A stretch of 64,000 bases of DNA from Lytechinus variegatus (taxonomy: Eukaryota > Echinodermata > Echinoidea > Temnopleuroida > Toxopneustidae): positions 53,769,048 through 53,833,047 of the forward strand of contig NC_054741.1 of the NCBI RefSeq assembly GCF_018143015.1, written 5' to 3'. Below are positions 38,076 through 49,617 of this stretch, piece by piece. A program made the translations under genes and the position numbers. The notes beneath the pieces are model-generated. The model was not told where the DNA came from and ran no database searches. It was given only the letters and a program-made list of their open reading frames with translations. Within the stretch, counting starts at the first letter, position 1. The number at the start of each line of letters is the position of its first letter.

Positions 38076-39221
38076 CATATGTAATGCAAGAGAATCCCCT
38101 GAAATTGAATTATACGTTCACAACACTTTAATATGTGTAGTTTAAGAGTTTCTTTCTTGAAAGTTTGTCAGCAATTACGAAGTAAATAAATGCTATATAA
38201 ATGATTTTTATACATGGCAATAAGTGGTATGAGATCATTTGTTTGGCGTTTCCATAACAGGCTGACACGCATTATGCTCCCACAGTTGCTATTAAACTGA
38301 ATTACAGACAGCTTTCATGAAATGGTCTTCTGTAAAGCTTAATAACAAAATACATTAAGAAATTATGAAAGAAAGAAATAAATGTGATGTGCCAATATGT
38401 ATCTTAAATGATTACAACAGTAAAGTTTGACAAGTTAATTACAATTTTTGTCAACTTGTACAATGCCATATACTTTAACATTATTGTGCATTTTTCATGG
38501 AATTTGGAAGATATATGCCCAAAGATTGTTTCATAATTAAGCAGTTTGTAAGAAAATGGCACTCTTCACATGTCTTGTTACTTGTTCTTTGTGCTTATTT
38601 TGAAAAATACATTGTAACATTGCATTCAAATGTTAATAGATTTCAACCTTGATCCACAGGATTCATAACGAATTTAATCATCCAATAACATCGTGCATTA
38701 CGTAAATCTTAACTTTCAGACATCTTTATTAAACCCACCTGTTGGCATCTGCCCTTGTCTGAGACAAATCAAGAGTAGAATGTTATGAGTGAAAATAAAG
38801 GTAAAATTAGTCATTGATTTCATAGAGCCTCATCTTTTAATTCCTTAACTTTCAGATGAATTTCCCCATTTCTACTAAAATGCTTTATTACTGGTGTGTA
38901 AATATACATGCATTGGTTGTTATCTACTGTAGTCTCCCACAATGAGCTAGTTCAATATCCATGTATGTCAAAGCTGTAAATTTCTATGTATATAACACAT
39001 TTTATGGCAAAGTTGAAATAAAAAGTATGAATAAAATCCAGATCTTTGGATTAAGAATATGTCTTTCCTGTTTCTTTCCCTAAACTCTTGTGTGTAAGTA
39101 CATAAAATAATTGAATTTCTCCAAAGGCTGGCCAAAACTTGCAAGAAGTTAATCCTAAATACAAATAAATGACCTTACCATTGCTTATAATATCCAATAT
39201 ATTCACTGCCACCAACTGTTT
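38076..39221. other. AT-rich stretch, no recognised gene; polyadenylation-like hexamers
   Basis: No exon was recognised. AATAAA occurs twice on the plus strand near 39017 and 39030, which could mark the 3' end of some transcript, for example a long ANAPC7 3' UTR or an unrelated one. There is no other support. Confidence 0.3.
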
Positions 39222-39343
39222 GGGTAAATTTTTTTTCTCAAAAACTAAATCACAGCCTCTTTAAAACCTGCAATTTTCAACTCTTCTAATATTACCTCCT
39301 ACAAATGAAAACTAAAATACTCTAGTCTTGTTCTGGAACAGTT
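39222..39343. repeat. 122-bp segment duplicated at 37020-37141
   Basis: GGGTAAATTTTTTTTCTC..AACTAAATCACAGCC.. to GTCTTGTTCTGGAACAGTT matches the insert in the 36.8-37.2 kb cluster with only a few differences by eye, so the copying is recent. Confidence 0.88.
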
Positions 39344-39503
39344 ATTTGGGTTAATATAACATTTCCAAGATACTTCATGGGCTACTTTGTTCAAATGACC
39401 TTTCATTTCTAAGCAAGATAATATGTAAGCATGCCTTACATAGCAGGATGAAGAAATTGAATAATCCAGGTGACTAGAATAGCACACCATGAATGAACAC
39501 TGT

Positions 39504-39811
39504 GGCCCGAATTCTGATGTCGGGTTTAACTTAAACTCAGGTTTTAAGTTGTGGTTTAAGTATGGTGAGCCAAAAGTATAATTTTCATTAAGTTGTATGT
39601 TTCTTATATTTACTGTGCTCTTTCCTGATTCATTGATGGTGAAGACAATCATCTATTTATACTTCCTACACAATTATGAATGATTTTAGAGCCGAATGAT
39701 CCGAAAGGATGATATCTCTACTGTTAGTGATTATGGAACAATAGGCTGTCCATACTTAAACCACAACTTTAAACCTGAGTTTAAGTTAAACCCGACTTCA
39801 GAATACCGGCC
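39504..39811. mobile_element. MITE family A, copy 5
   Basis: Starts GGCCCGAATTCTGATGTCGG and ends CCGACTTCAGAATACCGGCC. Inner TTAAGTTGTGGTTTAAGTATGG is inverted as CCATACTTAAACCACAAC. Flanks TGT and TAT differ by one base. Confidence 0.85.
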
Positions 39812-41090
39812 TATGAAGGCAGCATTTCTACTTTGAATGCATTAGCATGTTATTACTTCTATAACAATTTACTTGGCCAATTGTGGAATACCAGTTCAGT
39901 ACTAGTGGACGTATTGTTTTTTTGTGGATCTAATGAAAAACACAATTCAAAATAGAACAATAATCAAGACCTCAAAAGTTGGTGCTTATCTCATTAAATA
40001 TCAAACTGCTGTGCCACTTTAGTACCAATGACCTTCTGTTAATAATGGAACTACGAAATGGCTTATTATACGACCTGTCAAGTGATTTTCATTCCCAATT
40101 CAACAACTTTGCTTACATTTTTATCACCTATAATAAATATAACTTTTCAGAATACATACATGTATGTAAGCACAATTTTTCACTGAACCTAGTGTAAGGA
40201 TGCAACTACAATATCTGCCTTTAATGTGAACTCAATTCCAAGGAGTGCTAGATCACAACTAATATCCCTACCATATGCCCTTCTCCCCCTTTCATAAAGC
40301 AGTGGAAAGAGTGTGATTCTTCATTATATTTTTCTTCTTGAAAAATATAACTTCATTTGATCTGTTATACTACATCAATTTGATTCTTGGCAACTATTTA
40401 GGCATGAATATTGAGAATTTTATTTATCAAGCATTAACAAACTATGTGAATAATTCACATCTTCAGCTGGTGCTTTTTACAAGTTAGATTGAATTAAAAA
40501 TACATGTTTACCTACACGTACTTCTACAACCAACTTGTCTTTCTTTTAAAAGAAATTGACAAATTCAAAGTACACTAGTGTCTACGTGAATTTTCACTGT
40601 CCTGCTATAGAGTCAAACCTGGATTCTGGGCTATTTATTTAGAATCTTACGTCAAATGGGCAGCTTTAGATGGGTGATACTGGAGCATGGTTATTAGGGT
40701 CAAGCATTGTTATGCGCTTTCGCAAAACAGCTGCCCATTGACTTAAGGTGAATAGCAGTATTTTGGCCAGGTAAACATTTCACAGAAATTACATCCCAAA
40801 TCTACAACTGACTCATGAGGGAGTTTATCTTTCAAGAGTTTATTATGAATCAAATCAACGTCAATCTCAGAGCTTGACTGGGTCAATGGTTGTTGTTGTG
40901 TCAAGAGTAAACAATAATGCAGAAAAATCTGTTGAATTCTTCCTTATTTCAGTATGTATCTCTTAATCATTTTCCATCTGCTCTTTTCAGTTAAAAAGCT
41001 CACATACATCGAAATTTCCTGCTGATCAATGGGACTCCTTTGTTCACTTAACTGTTGAACCTGAATATCCTGATATCGAAAGATATCATC
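39812..41090 (-). other. CUTA 3' flank
   Basis: No other gene or repeat was recognised. It contains the likely CUTA 3' UTR next to the stop at 41091. Confidence 0.4.
40839..40844 (-). promoter_or_regulatory. Candidate CUTA polyadenylation signal (AATAAA)
   Basis: AATAAA in minus sense, about 250 bases past the CUTA stop codon. A nearby alternative is not excluded. Confidence 0.4.
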
Positions 41091-44000
41091 TCATTCTGGT
41101 ACAGATTTAGTTACCCACTGCAAATAAGGCAGGTTTCCATTTTCGATGGGAAGACTGATGACCTCTGCAACATCATAAGGGTGGTTCTTTCGCATATATT
41201 CTGAGAGTTCATCGATCTTTGACCTCCTAGTCTTGATCATTAATAACACTTCTTGGTCTTTCTCGATCTTTCCGTCCCATTCATAGACAGACGTCAAACC
41301 TGGTATCATGTTGACACATGCTGCCAACTTCTGTTTAACAATATCTCTGTAAAAAAAAGAGAAGATATCAAATTTTCTAAAAAAATGATGTGACAAACAA
41401 CAAAAAGTTTAGAAATATAGCAAGGATATTATGAGCATGCAGTATAAATCAGCGTGAATTATTAAAGGTCAAGTCCACCCCAGAAAATTGTTGAATTTGC
41501 ATCGATAGAGAAAAATCAAGCATCCATAACGCTGCAAATTTTATTGATATCGGATGTAAAATAAGTTATGACATTTTTAAGTTTTGCTTATTTTTCACGA
41601 AACAGTTTAATGCACAACTCAGCGATATGTAATTGCGGGTCGATGATGTCCATCACTCACTATTTCTTTTTTTTTATTGTTTGAATAATACAATATTTCA
41701 ATTTTTACAGATTTGACAATAAGGACCAACTTAACTTAACCATAAACTGCTAAAATAATGGTAAATCCACATGTTAAGGGAGAAATAAAACTTTGTTTCA
41801 CTTGACAAGGAGGAGAAATTTAGAATATTTCATATGATAAAATACAAAAGAAATAGTGAGTGGGTGATGTCATCTGTCTACCAATTTGCATACCGACTAG
41901 GATGCGCATATAACTGTTTTGTGAAATTTTCTACATTCGATTTTGATGAAATTTTCAGTGTTTTGCTGGTTGGATTTTTCTCTTTTTTTCAAATCAACCT
42001 TTTTGTTGGTGTGGACTTGTCTTCTAAGGATGTAGACTGAACACAACAAACAGTAATGACATGCTTTGGCTAGGTTACCTAAGAGAATGGAAAATCAAAT
42101 GCTCCTATTGTAAGAATCAAATACTGATATTGTTAAAATATAATTTTCAATATTTGCTCAAATTCTCCCTATTCAAAATGATATATCATTACAAAGTATC
42201 TGACTAATTTAATCAAAAGCAATATAAATTTAAACAAGTGGAATGCCTCTGGCCGTCTCACCTGCATCACGCGGTTCAATATAGCAGCAGTGCTTACTTT
42301 GAATACTACTCTAACTCGCACAAGATGTTCAGTGATACATGGTTACTCTTATGTCCACTTTTTATGAACTAGACCAACAAACTTACAGAGATATGATGGT
42401 TATTTAACAAAAAACCCCAACATTGCCAAAGTTCATTGACCTTACATGACCTTTGACCTTGATCATGTGACCTGAAACTCGAACAGGATGTTCAGTGATA
42501 CTTGATTACTCTTATGTACAAATTTCATGAATCAGATCCATAAACTTTCAAAGTTATGATGGTAATTCAACAGATACACCCAATTCGGCCAAAGTTCATT
42601 GACCTTTGACCTTGGTCATGTGACCTGAAATGCGCACAGGATGATCAGTGATACTTGATTACTCTAATGTCCAAGTTTAATGAACTAGACCAATAAACTT
42701 TCAAAGTTATGATGGTAATTCAACAGATACTCCGATTCGGCCAAAGTTCATTGACCCTAAATGACCTTTGACCTTAATCATGAGACCTGAAACTTGCACA
42801 AAATTTTCAGTGATGCTTGATTACTATTATGTCCAAGTTTCATGAATCAGATCCATAAACTTTCAAAGTTATGATGGGAATTCAACAGATACACCCAATT
42901 CGGCCAAAGTTCATTGACCTTTGACCTTGGTCATGTGACGTGAAACTCATGCAGGATGTTCAGTGATACTTGATTAACCTTATGTCCAAGTTTCATGAAC
43001 TAGGTTCATATATTTTCTAAGTTATGATGACATTTCAAAAACTTAACCTCAGGTTAAGATTTCGATGTTGATTCCTCCAACATGGTCTAAGTACATTGAC
43101 CCTAAATGACCTTTGACCTTGGTCATGTGACATGAAACTCTAATAGGATGTTCAGTAATACTTGATTAACCTTATGGCCAAGTTTTATTAACTAGGTCCA
43201 TATACTTTCTAAGTTATGACGTCATTTCAAAAACTTAACCTCAGGTTAAGATTTGATGTTGACGCCGCCGCCGCCGGAAAAGCGGCGCCTATAGTCTCAC
43301 TTTGCTTCGCAGGTGAGACAAAAACTGGCTTTGTCAAGATTTCATTGTCACCGTCAGAATTTTAAGCGGCACCTGTGGTCTCACTCTGCTATGCAGGTGA
43401 GACAAATAATTATTGATCCCCCAAGTTACTAATGAAAAATAAATCACAACTGTAGGTATGGAAATAATTTGGTTACAAATGCGATATTTTGGAGATTCAT
43501 CATACGCAGGGTGGTACTTGAACAAATGGTTTTTACCAATTCATGGTCTGATGGACAGGGCGGGGACAGGGTCTTTCACAATTCAAATCGCTTCCTAGAC
43601 AGGTATAACCGTCGTTTCTGGGGAGTTATTCAACAATTTCTGACATTTTACTATCCCTGTGTGTTGGTGAGTGAGCCAACGCAGTTCAGCGGAACAACCA
43701 AAATACAGAGACTGAAGCTTTTGGTCTAATCGCTTCCCAGAGCAGAGAACAGTTTGAACAGTTTAAGAAGGCGAATCAGTCCTCTTGAAATCCACATCAT
43801 GTGGTGATTTGCCAAAGGTTTGGATGATAAACTGTTAAACTTAAAATTTTGCCAAGTGTAAAAAATAAAACTTAAAGTTAGAGTGAAATGAAAATTGAAA
43901 TACACATAGGCCTACACGCATTAATTAAACAGTGGTTTAGTCTCAGGATAGGGCCAAATCGTGGTTTTAAGAACCACTCGTAGATTTGTGTACGCGCACT

Positions 44001-44479
44001 TGTGAATTGTGTACAAAGTGAATGGAGGTGGAAATAGAGAACCGTGCGTGTGATTGACTGAATAAAGCGCTGCTGTATGAAGTGAACGGTGGTTCCCTAT
44101 ATCACGATAATGCCCAGGATAGTTCAAGTTGACTTGATAAGACCCACACTCCCACACTGGGTGCAAGGTTTCCTCGCATTCATAATTAGATTCTAGGCTT
44201 ATATATTACAACTACTGGACGAGTGTACCGTACTCACGAGGCTAATTTTTCACCAACTTCTTTGTCAGGGACTGTCACAAATGCAGCAGTCAACTTGCTC
44301 GCGATCTCCGTACTCGACTCGCTGCTTGCCATTTTCCTTGATGTTGATAAGAGAACAGAATTCAATCTAAATGGGAGTAATATCTTGAATACACTTCGAA
44401 ACATCAGGGAAATACACACGAAACTTGTTAAGCCAATCAAAATTGGAAATATGGTCGCAGTATATCTCACCATGGCCAA
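41091..44479 (-). CDS. CUTA: CutA1 family divalent-cation tolerance protein homolog (2 exons)
   Basis: CutA1 proteins are small trimers; bacterial members are linked to copper tolerance, and vertebrate CUTA is associated with acetylcholinesterase anchoring. Exon 1 is 44479-44238 and exon 2 is 41346-41091, with donor C/GTGAGT and acceptor TTTACAG. The junction codon TC+A gives Ser 81, and 498 nt give 165 aa. Conserved features: [16 protein letters not shown] (65-80), [46 protein letters not shown] and YLQWV. Residues 8-26 are hydrophobic, a signal or membrane segment as in long vertebrate CUTA; Met 50 (MASSESS) would give a cytosolic form. Intron 1 (2.9 kb) carries family B and family D elements. 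The 134-codon plus frame at 44223-44627 is antisense to exon 1 and not supported. Confidence 0.93.
41462..42026. mobile_element. MITE family B, copy 3, CUTA intron 1
   Basis: Starts TTAAAGGTCAAGTCCACCCC and ends GGTGTGGACTTGTCTTCTAA. Full-length alignment with the copies at 6.3 and 28.9 kb; this one has the cleanest ends. Confidence 0.8.
42233..43321 (-). repeat. Family D element, copy 2 (inverted relative to copy 1)
   Basis: Reverse complement of 29850-30952 along its whole length with few differences by eye. TGACCTTTGACCT (DR1 in minus sense) recurs at 42447, 42600, 42762, 42915 and 43107. A separate fragment of the same end (GGCACCTGTGGTCTCAC..) lies at about 43362-43403. Located in CUTA intron 1. 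Confidence 0.9.
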
Positions 44480-44614
44480 ATACCATCAAGCGAGTAATAC
44501 CGCCTCCGGCCGCCGGCCGTATAGGCGTAGCTGGCGCCAGCGCAGCCGCCCCAAATCGATCGACGTGCGAGCCTTCAATCCGATCCGGCATGCGTTCAAA
44601 GAATGGAATGCTTC

Positions 44615-44643
44615 AACACTGTGGTAAAATGTACCACAGTGTT
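44615..44643. repeat. Perfect 12-bp stem hairpin upstream of CUTA
   Basis: AACACTGTGGTA, a 5-base spacer and TACCACAGTGTT form a perfect stem about 135 bases upstream of the CUTA start codon. It may be a promoter structure or a small foldback. Confidence 0.8.
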
Positions 44644-44789
44644 ATTATTTAGAAGTAGGTCTACCATACGGTACAATGAATAATACCAAAGTATTAGGGA
44701 AAGAATTTATATGTACTACTCTCTGGGAGATAAACTGACATAAATAAAAAAAAATAAAAATAAAATAAAAAAATTCCCACTTTGTTTCA

Positions 44790-44935
44790 TTTAATTGCGG
44801 CGTTCCATAAGGCTCAACGCTGCCGCGCCCCTGGGATAACGGTACCTGGGATCGACCAAATTCCCAGGTCCGCCCATAGTCACCGCAGTACAGAGCTCCC
44901 CCACCCGCAGAAGATTCCGTCACCTACCAAGAAAT
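44790..44935. other. GC-rich structured block, possible noncoding RNA
   Basis: A GC-rich island in AT-rich DNA. ACCTGGGA and TCCCAGGT pair across a 10-base loop. On the minus strand the block runs into TTTTTTTATTTT at its 3' side, which could stop Pol III, and GGTCGATCCC is loosely B-box-like. It does not match U1, U2, U4, U5, U6, 5S, 7SL, RNase P or MRP as I recall them. It could equally be a CUTA upstream CpG block. Confidence 0.25.
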
Positions 44936-47358
44936 AAAATAACTAAATAAAATGAAAAAGGGGAAATGAGAAAGGCATCATAATGAAATATGATATTATT
45001 TTTCTTTTTTTATTATTCTTTTATTAATATTATGTCGAATCGGTCACAATTAGAAAACACGAAAAATTTCGCAAGTTAGAAATTTATGCTAGAAATTTAC
45101 TCACGCAATGTTGTGCCCCTAGACATAAATCGATGTGGCTATATATATCCACGACCTTTAAAACTCAAACCCATTGTAGTGACAATTTCTGAGTTTATTT
45201 TAGGATATCAAAGAAGCCTGAAATACGTTCTTGGGATACTGTGTAAAAAAAAACGTTTATCTCGTTTATGTGATACTGTGTAAAAAAAAGAATCAAAAGC
45301 AATTTAGCTTTTTTAGTTGGACGTAAAGAAATATCCACCTGTTGATTTTAAAGACAGTATTTCCGAACAGCAGGTGAATTTTCAAAAGAAAGCATTTCCA
45401 ATACGTCTTGAACCCTAAGAGACACGAACTTAGTAATAATATGTAAATCATGTTTTTCTTGGTTACGCAAAATGACCAATTAGATCTCGCCCTGTAAGGG
45501 CGTTTCGTGCGTTCTTAATTGACGATACGGGACTCTTAAAAAAAAGCCCGGTTGCTGATACTTCAGTAGAGTCGTCAGTGTTCAATTTTGGTTACATCTT
45601 TCTCTATGGGGATTTGAACCAATATCTCGATCCCCGAGATCGTCGGCTTAGCTCCCAAACAGCGTACCTCACCGATGCTGTCTGGGCTGGTCTTTTTGTA
45701 GAGGAAAAATGGACTCCTGTTTTAGCTGACTTTTTACCTACGTCTTTTTCCTGATATTTATCGGGTATGTACTCTGATATTTATAATAACGTTTCTAGTA
45801 AAAAGAGAAAAGAGATTTGATATAACTAATTTCTTGACAAAGTATTTGTATTGAAGAAATTATGCTGAGTACGTTTGTAGACTTTATTTTTGTATAAAGT
45901 TTCATCCACATGAAATGTCGAATATCATAAGCAAAAAAAAAATATATAGATCTTTGAAATTATTAAGGTTGATTTATTATGTCATTGTAGACAGCTTAGT
46001 ATTTAAGCGATCTTCACTTGTTGGTATTTTAGAGAGTTTTCCAATGTACTAGTGAACATTGCTATTCGACCTTGACATTATGAAAGTCATTCTTGTCGAA
46101 TTTCTTAAAGGCATATAGCCTAGTTTTACATGATGTACTTGTAATTTTCTTAGAATTGTTGCTAAATAGACAATTCTCATTGTCATTTTTATGAGATGTT
46201 ACACTTTTTGAGGTCGTTTATCTGTATTCGACGACGATAAGTGTATTAGGACACCGTTTGTTTTATTTTGATAATTGTCAGGTTCCACTGAGACCCTCAC
46301 CATTGACGAGTTTTGTCCTGATATCGATGATTCATCTCGTTTCCACTCTCCGATGTAAACGGCAGGCCTAGCTACGTATTTCATCATTCCAAGTTCAGGT
46401 CGAACAACTCAATTCGCCAAGTAGACACCAACTTTTGTAGACAGTCAACTTCTCAACGCTTTGGCCTAGTTTGGAGTTTATATCCTATTTTGTCACTTAA
46501 TCAATTACTCTGTTTTAAACTGATAGAGCTCCTATATATTTCTTTGAATATTCGACATAACTTGTACTGTCTTCAATTTATTGGATAAATCATACAGGCA
46601 TTTCTTTGAGTTGTAAACACTCTGTAAAATTGTCAAAGAAAGCATTCGAATCATTTTAATTATAAATTGAAGTCATCGAACCGTAATTATTTTGTCAAGT
46701 GCTTATTTTTCTTGAATGATCACGTATAGCTAAAAAGTTGGGATGTTTGAGTCGCCGTGCTTGTTGTTGCTTGTTTAGTTTTTTCCCTTTTTTTCCTAGT
46801 CTGATTGATTGGTGTGTTTGATTTGTCTTTGCTTTTAGAAAGAAACATAACATTTTCTCCACCAAATCCTCCAAAATACTCAGATCCGTCCCAACACCAT
46901 CATTTTAAAAATCTATCCTCATAATTTCTCTTACCCTATATACAAAACTAGTACAAATTAGCCTTAGAAGTTAATGCTACTCTACTTCGTGCATCACAAC
47001 AGGGCAGCGTTACATGAAAGGACTTGTCGGACGTTTTATCCGACAGTTACCATAGTAACAGTGCATCTCATAAGTAGTATCTTTGATCTCATCCACTAAA
47101 AATCAGGGAAAGTTGTCAGATCTGACAATTTGTCCGACAAAAATGTTGATTAAACGTTCCTCAGGTCTGAAGGTCCTCCCATTTAAAGGCTTTTTTTTTG
47201 CTTAAAAACAAATATATAAAGATTATAAAGCTTTCTCTTGCGATGTCACTCAAGTATAGCCCTTGATATTAGCCACTGAGAGCACCAAACTACAAAATTT
47301 ACCTGATCCCCTTTTGTTTTAGGTAAGCCTACATGCACAGTCCTGAAAGAAGAAAGAA
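44936..47358. other. AT-rich stretch without recognised gene
   Basis: No splice-bounded exon with family resemblance. A B-box-like GGTTCAAATCCCC (minus, 45621-45609) beside a GC-richer patch to about 45690 may be a tRNA-derived SINE remnant. At 46970-47160 there is a decayed inverted block (GACTTGTCGGACG..CGACAGTTACCATAG.., TGTCCGACAAA). Confidence 0.35.
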
Positions 47359-49045
47359 GGGGGGCAGCTCCCTCGGGGCTGCCCCCCTCCCCCCAGGCGC
47401 GCCGGAACACTTTCAGTTTTGGGGGGGCAAAATCCCGAAGGGGGCACAATATTTTTGACAACGTGAGATACCGAAGCGATCGAGGGGGAGAGGCTATGGA
47501 CCCCCCCCCCCCCCCACGGTAAGGATTTTGTGTAAAATGGAGTATAAAAATTGCGTTTCTAAGTGCATTCAAAAATAAATTTCTTGAGAATTAAACAGTC
47601 TTGGAGTTCTTTTTGCTCCTTCTGTTTCCTCCGGCCGGCCGGCCCTCCTGACCCAGCCTGGTGTTTCTTCGTGACCAGGGTCGCAGTTCCAGCAAATTAC
47701 GAGCCTTATTGCAAACGAAATTGTTTCAAACCAGTGTAATATAGGCCTTTTAAAGACTTTAAGATTTCAAACATGACCGTACGCAGCCGGGGGCCGCCGA
47801 TCGAGAGGGCAAAATTCAAAAAATTCACCAAAAGTGTGCACGAAATCCTTCAATTTCATTCTAGAAAATGCCCAAAAGCTCCCCCGTCACAAATCCCCTC
47901 GCTCATACGTTTCTTCGAAAATTTAGGTCTTGCAGCCCCACCCACTCCCGGGTTTTTTTTTTTTATTTTTGCAAACGTCCATGAATAACAAAAGCTGGGA
48001 TGAACCAGAGAACATAGCTGCCATCTCGATCTGACTAGTAACAGGTAATGGGAATAAGTTTTGGAATCTAAAATACATAAGTGCTATATATGAGCTGAAA
48101 TAGTATCAGACAAAACGCCTTCCAATCATGCCAATGAAAAGGAATAGAGGAAATACGGGGCTGTGAAAATATCTTAAGATTTTTTTTATAGTAGAGCACT
48201 ACTGTAACGCTTATTTTTTCTTTTATATTATTTACATTTTTATTCATATCTCGGATAATATCTTCTGGTCAAGAAGACACTTTCACAGATGATTTTATTT
48301 TGTTCATGTAACGCACTGACTTCAGTCATCCGCCCAGGGTGGACTCGAACCTACGATCTTTGGTTCGACTTCGACGGGCAGACGCGTTCCAACACCGCTT
48401 TCTTGTTATCACTGTATTAACTAAATTTAAATTTAGTTGAAAATGAAATAATTGAAACGAGTTTCTCGAGATGTTATGGTTTCTGGGCTTGATAGCTATG
48501 ACATAGATTCCATATCTTGCTCGAGTAACATTACTAGTGTTTACGCGCGTTAGTTATATCGGGTCCGGTCTGAGCGTTTCTGGGCGACCGCGCGTTTGTT
48601 AGACGACACAGCCAGCATCATAGAATTATAAACCTAATCATTGGTGGACCACTATCAATTTGCCATTCGCTTTTAGTCTGAAATGGATTCATTAAAAGGT
48701 TAAACGTTATCACACTGTAATAAGATGGAAAAGGGGCTTATCAAAGCTATGTTTCACAGAGGAACTGTTCGTCAAAAGACGCGAGGCTTACTATGATATT
48801 TGCTATATTTACTATGTATTTGCCCCGTCAGGGGCAAAATTTTTTCATTTTTGACAATGGAAATGACAATTTTCATGCAGAAAAGTGCCTTCATTTACTT
48901 TTGTCCTTAAATAATTTATCATTTTTCATCTTTCAGGGGGGCACGTTGGGGGGCAAAATCTCGTTTTGCCCCCCAAAATTTTATTTGGGGGGGGCAAGTG
49001 CCCCCCTGCCCCCCCCCCCCCCCCCCCCCCGCTTCCGGCGCCCTT
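47359..49045. repeat. Two inverted G-run repeat ends ('gcgccggaa..gggggggca')
   Basis: AGGCGCGCCGGAACAC..TTTTGGGGGGGCAAAATC (from 47394) is roughly inverted at 48938-49045 (GGGGGGCAAAATCTCG.. to CTTCCGGCGCCC, with a 22-base C-run at 49009-49030). They may be the two ends of one 1.65-kb element or two separate fragments. A perfect 9-bp stem (GGGGGCAGC/GCTGCCCCC) sits at the left edge. Proline/glycine-rich open frames here are artefacts of the G and C runs. Confidence 0.5.
48332..48402 (-). mobile_element. tRNA-like SINE head
   Basis: In minus sense, GGTTCGAGTCC (48351-48341) is a perfect Pol III B box, preceded by GCGGTGTTGGAACGCGTC, a plausible degenerate A-box region at tRNA-like spacing. 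No full cloverleaf was found. Confidence 0.5.
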
Positions 49046-49311
49046 GCTCCCCCCGACCTCGTTCCCAACACACACACATGCAAGATATAAACTCCATGTT
49101 TTGGGTGTGCCAAATCTGAAATGTCTCTCATGATATACCACGAAAGACCCTCTTCCATAAGTTCCCTTCTGTACCAAAGAATAGTAGCCCCCCCCCTGCC
49201 CATCAATTGCATCCTGGGGAGGGGTGCTTCGAACCATGATCCCTCTGTCTTTCCCAGCTGCTCTAAATTAGATGTCGGAGAACACATGCAAATTGAATGT
49301 TTGCAAAGTTT
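49046..49311. other. No recognised feature
   Basis: A short stretch between repeats; nothing identified. Confidence 0.3.
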
Positions 49312-49617
49312 CCCAGAAGGAAAAACCAGTTAAACCAGTAATTTTTTTTTACTGGTTTCCAGTATAATTTTACTGGTTTCCAGTATATTTTTACTGGGCC
49401 AGTTGATTTTTAACTGGACCAGTAAAAATCAACTGGAGACCAGTTCCAACAATTGCATTCCAGTTGAAGCAATTAGTATTCCAGTTAAATTGTTTTTCAT
49501 TAAACTGGTGTTACTGGTCCAATAAATGGTTTCCAGTAGATTTTTACTGGTTTCCAGTATATGTGTACTGGACCAATTGATTTTTAACTGGACCAGTAAA
49601 AATGAACTGGAGACCAG

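Noticed and set aside
37633-38078. Several overlapping frames rich in His, Ser, Ile or Asp
   Set aside because: All are readings of one CAT/CAC low-complexity tract.
43469-43729. 86-codon plus frame
   Set aside because: Lies in the CUTA intron beyond the family D copy; no recognised domain or splice borders.
44223-44627. 134-codon plus frame
   Set aside because: Antisense to CUTA exon 1 and its CpG-rich leader; no family resemblance.
47246-49287. Gly/Pro-rich frames on both strands
   Set aside because: Caused by long G and C runs of a repeat; no domain.
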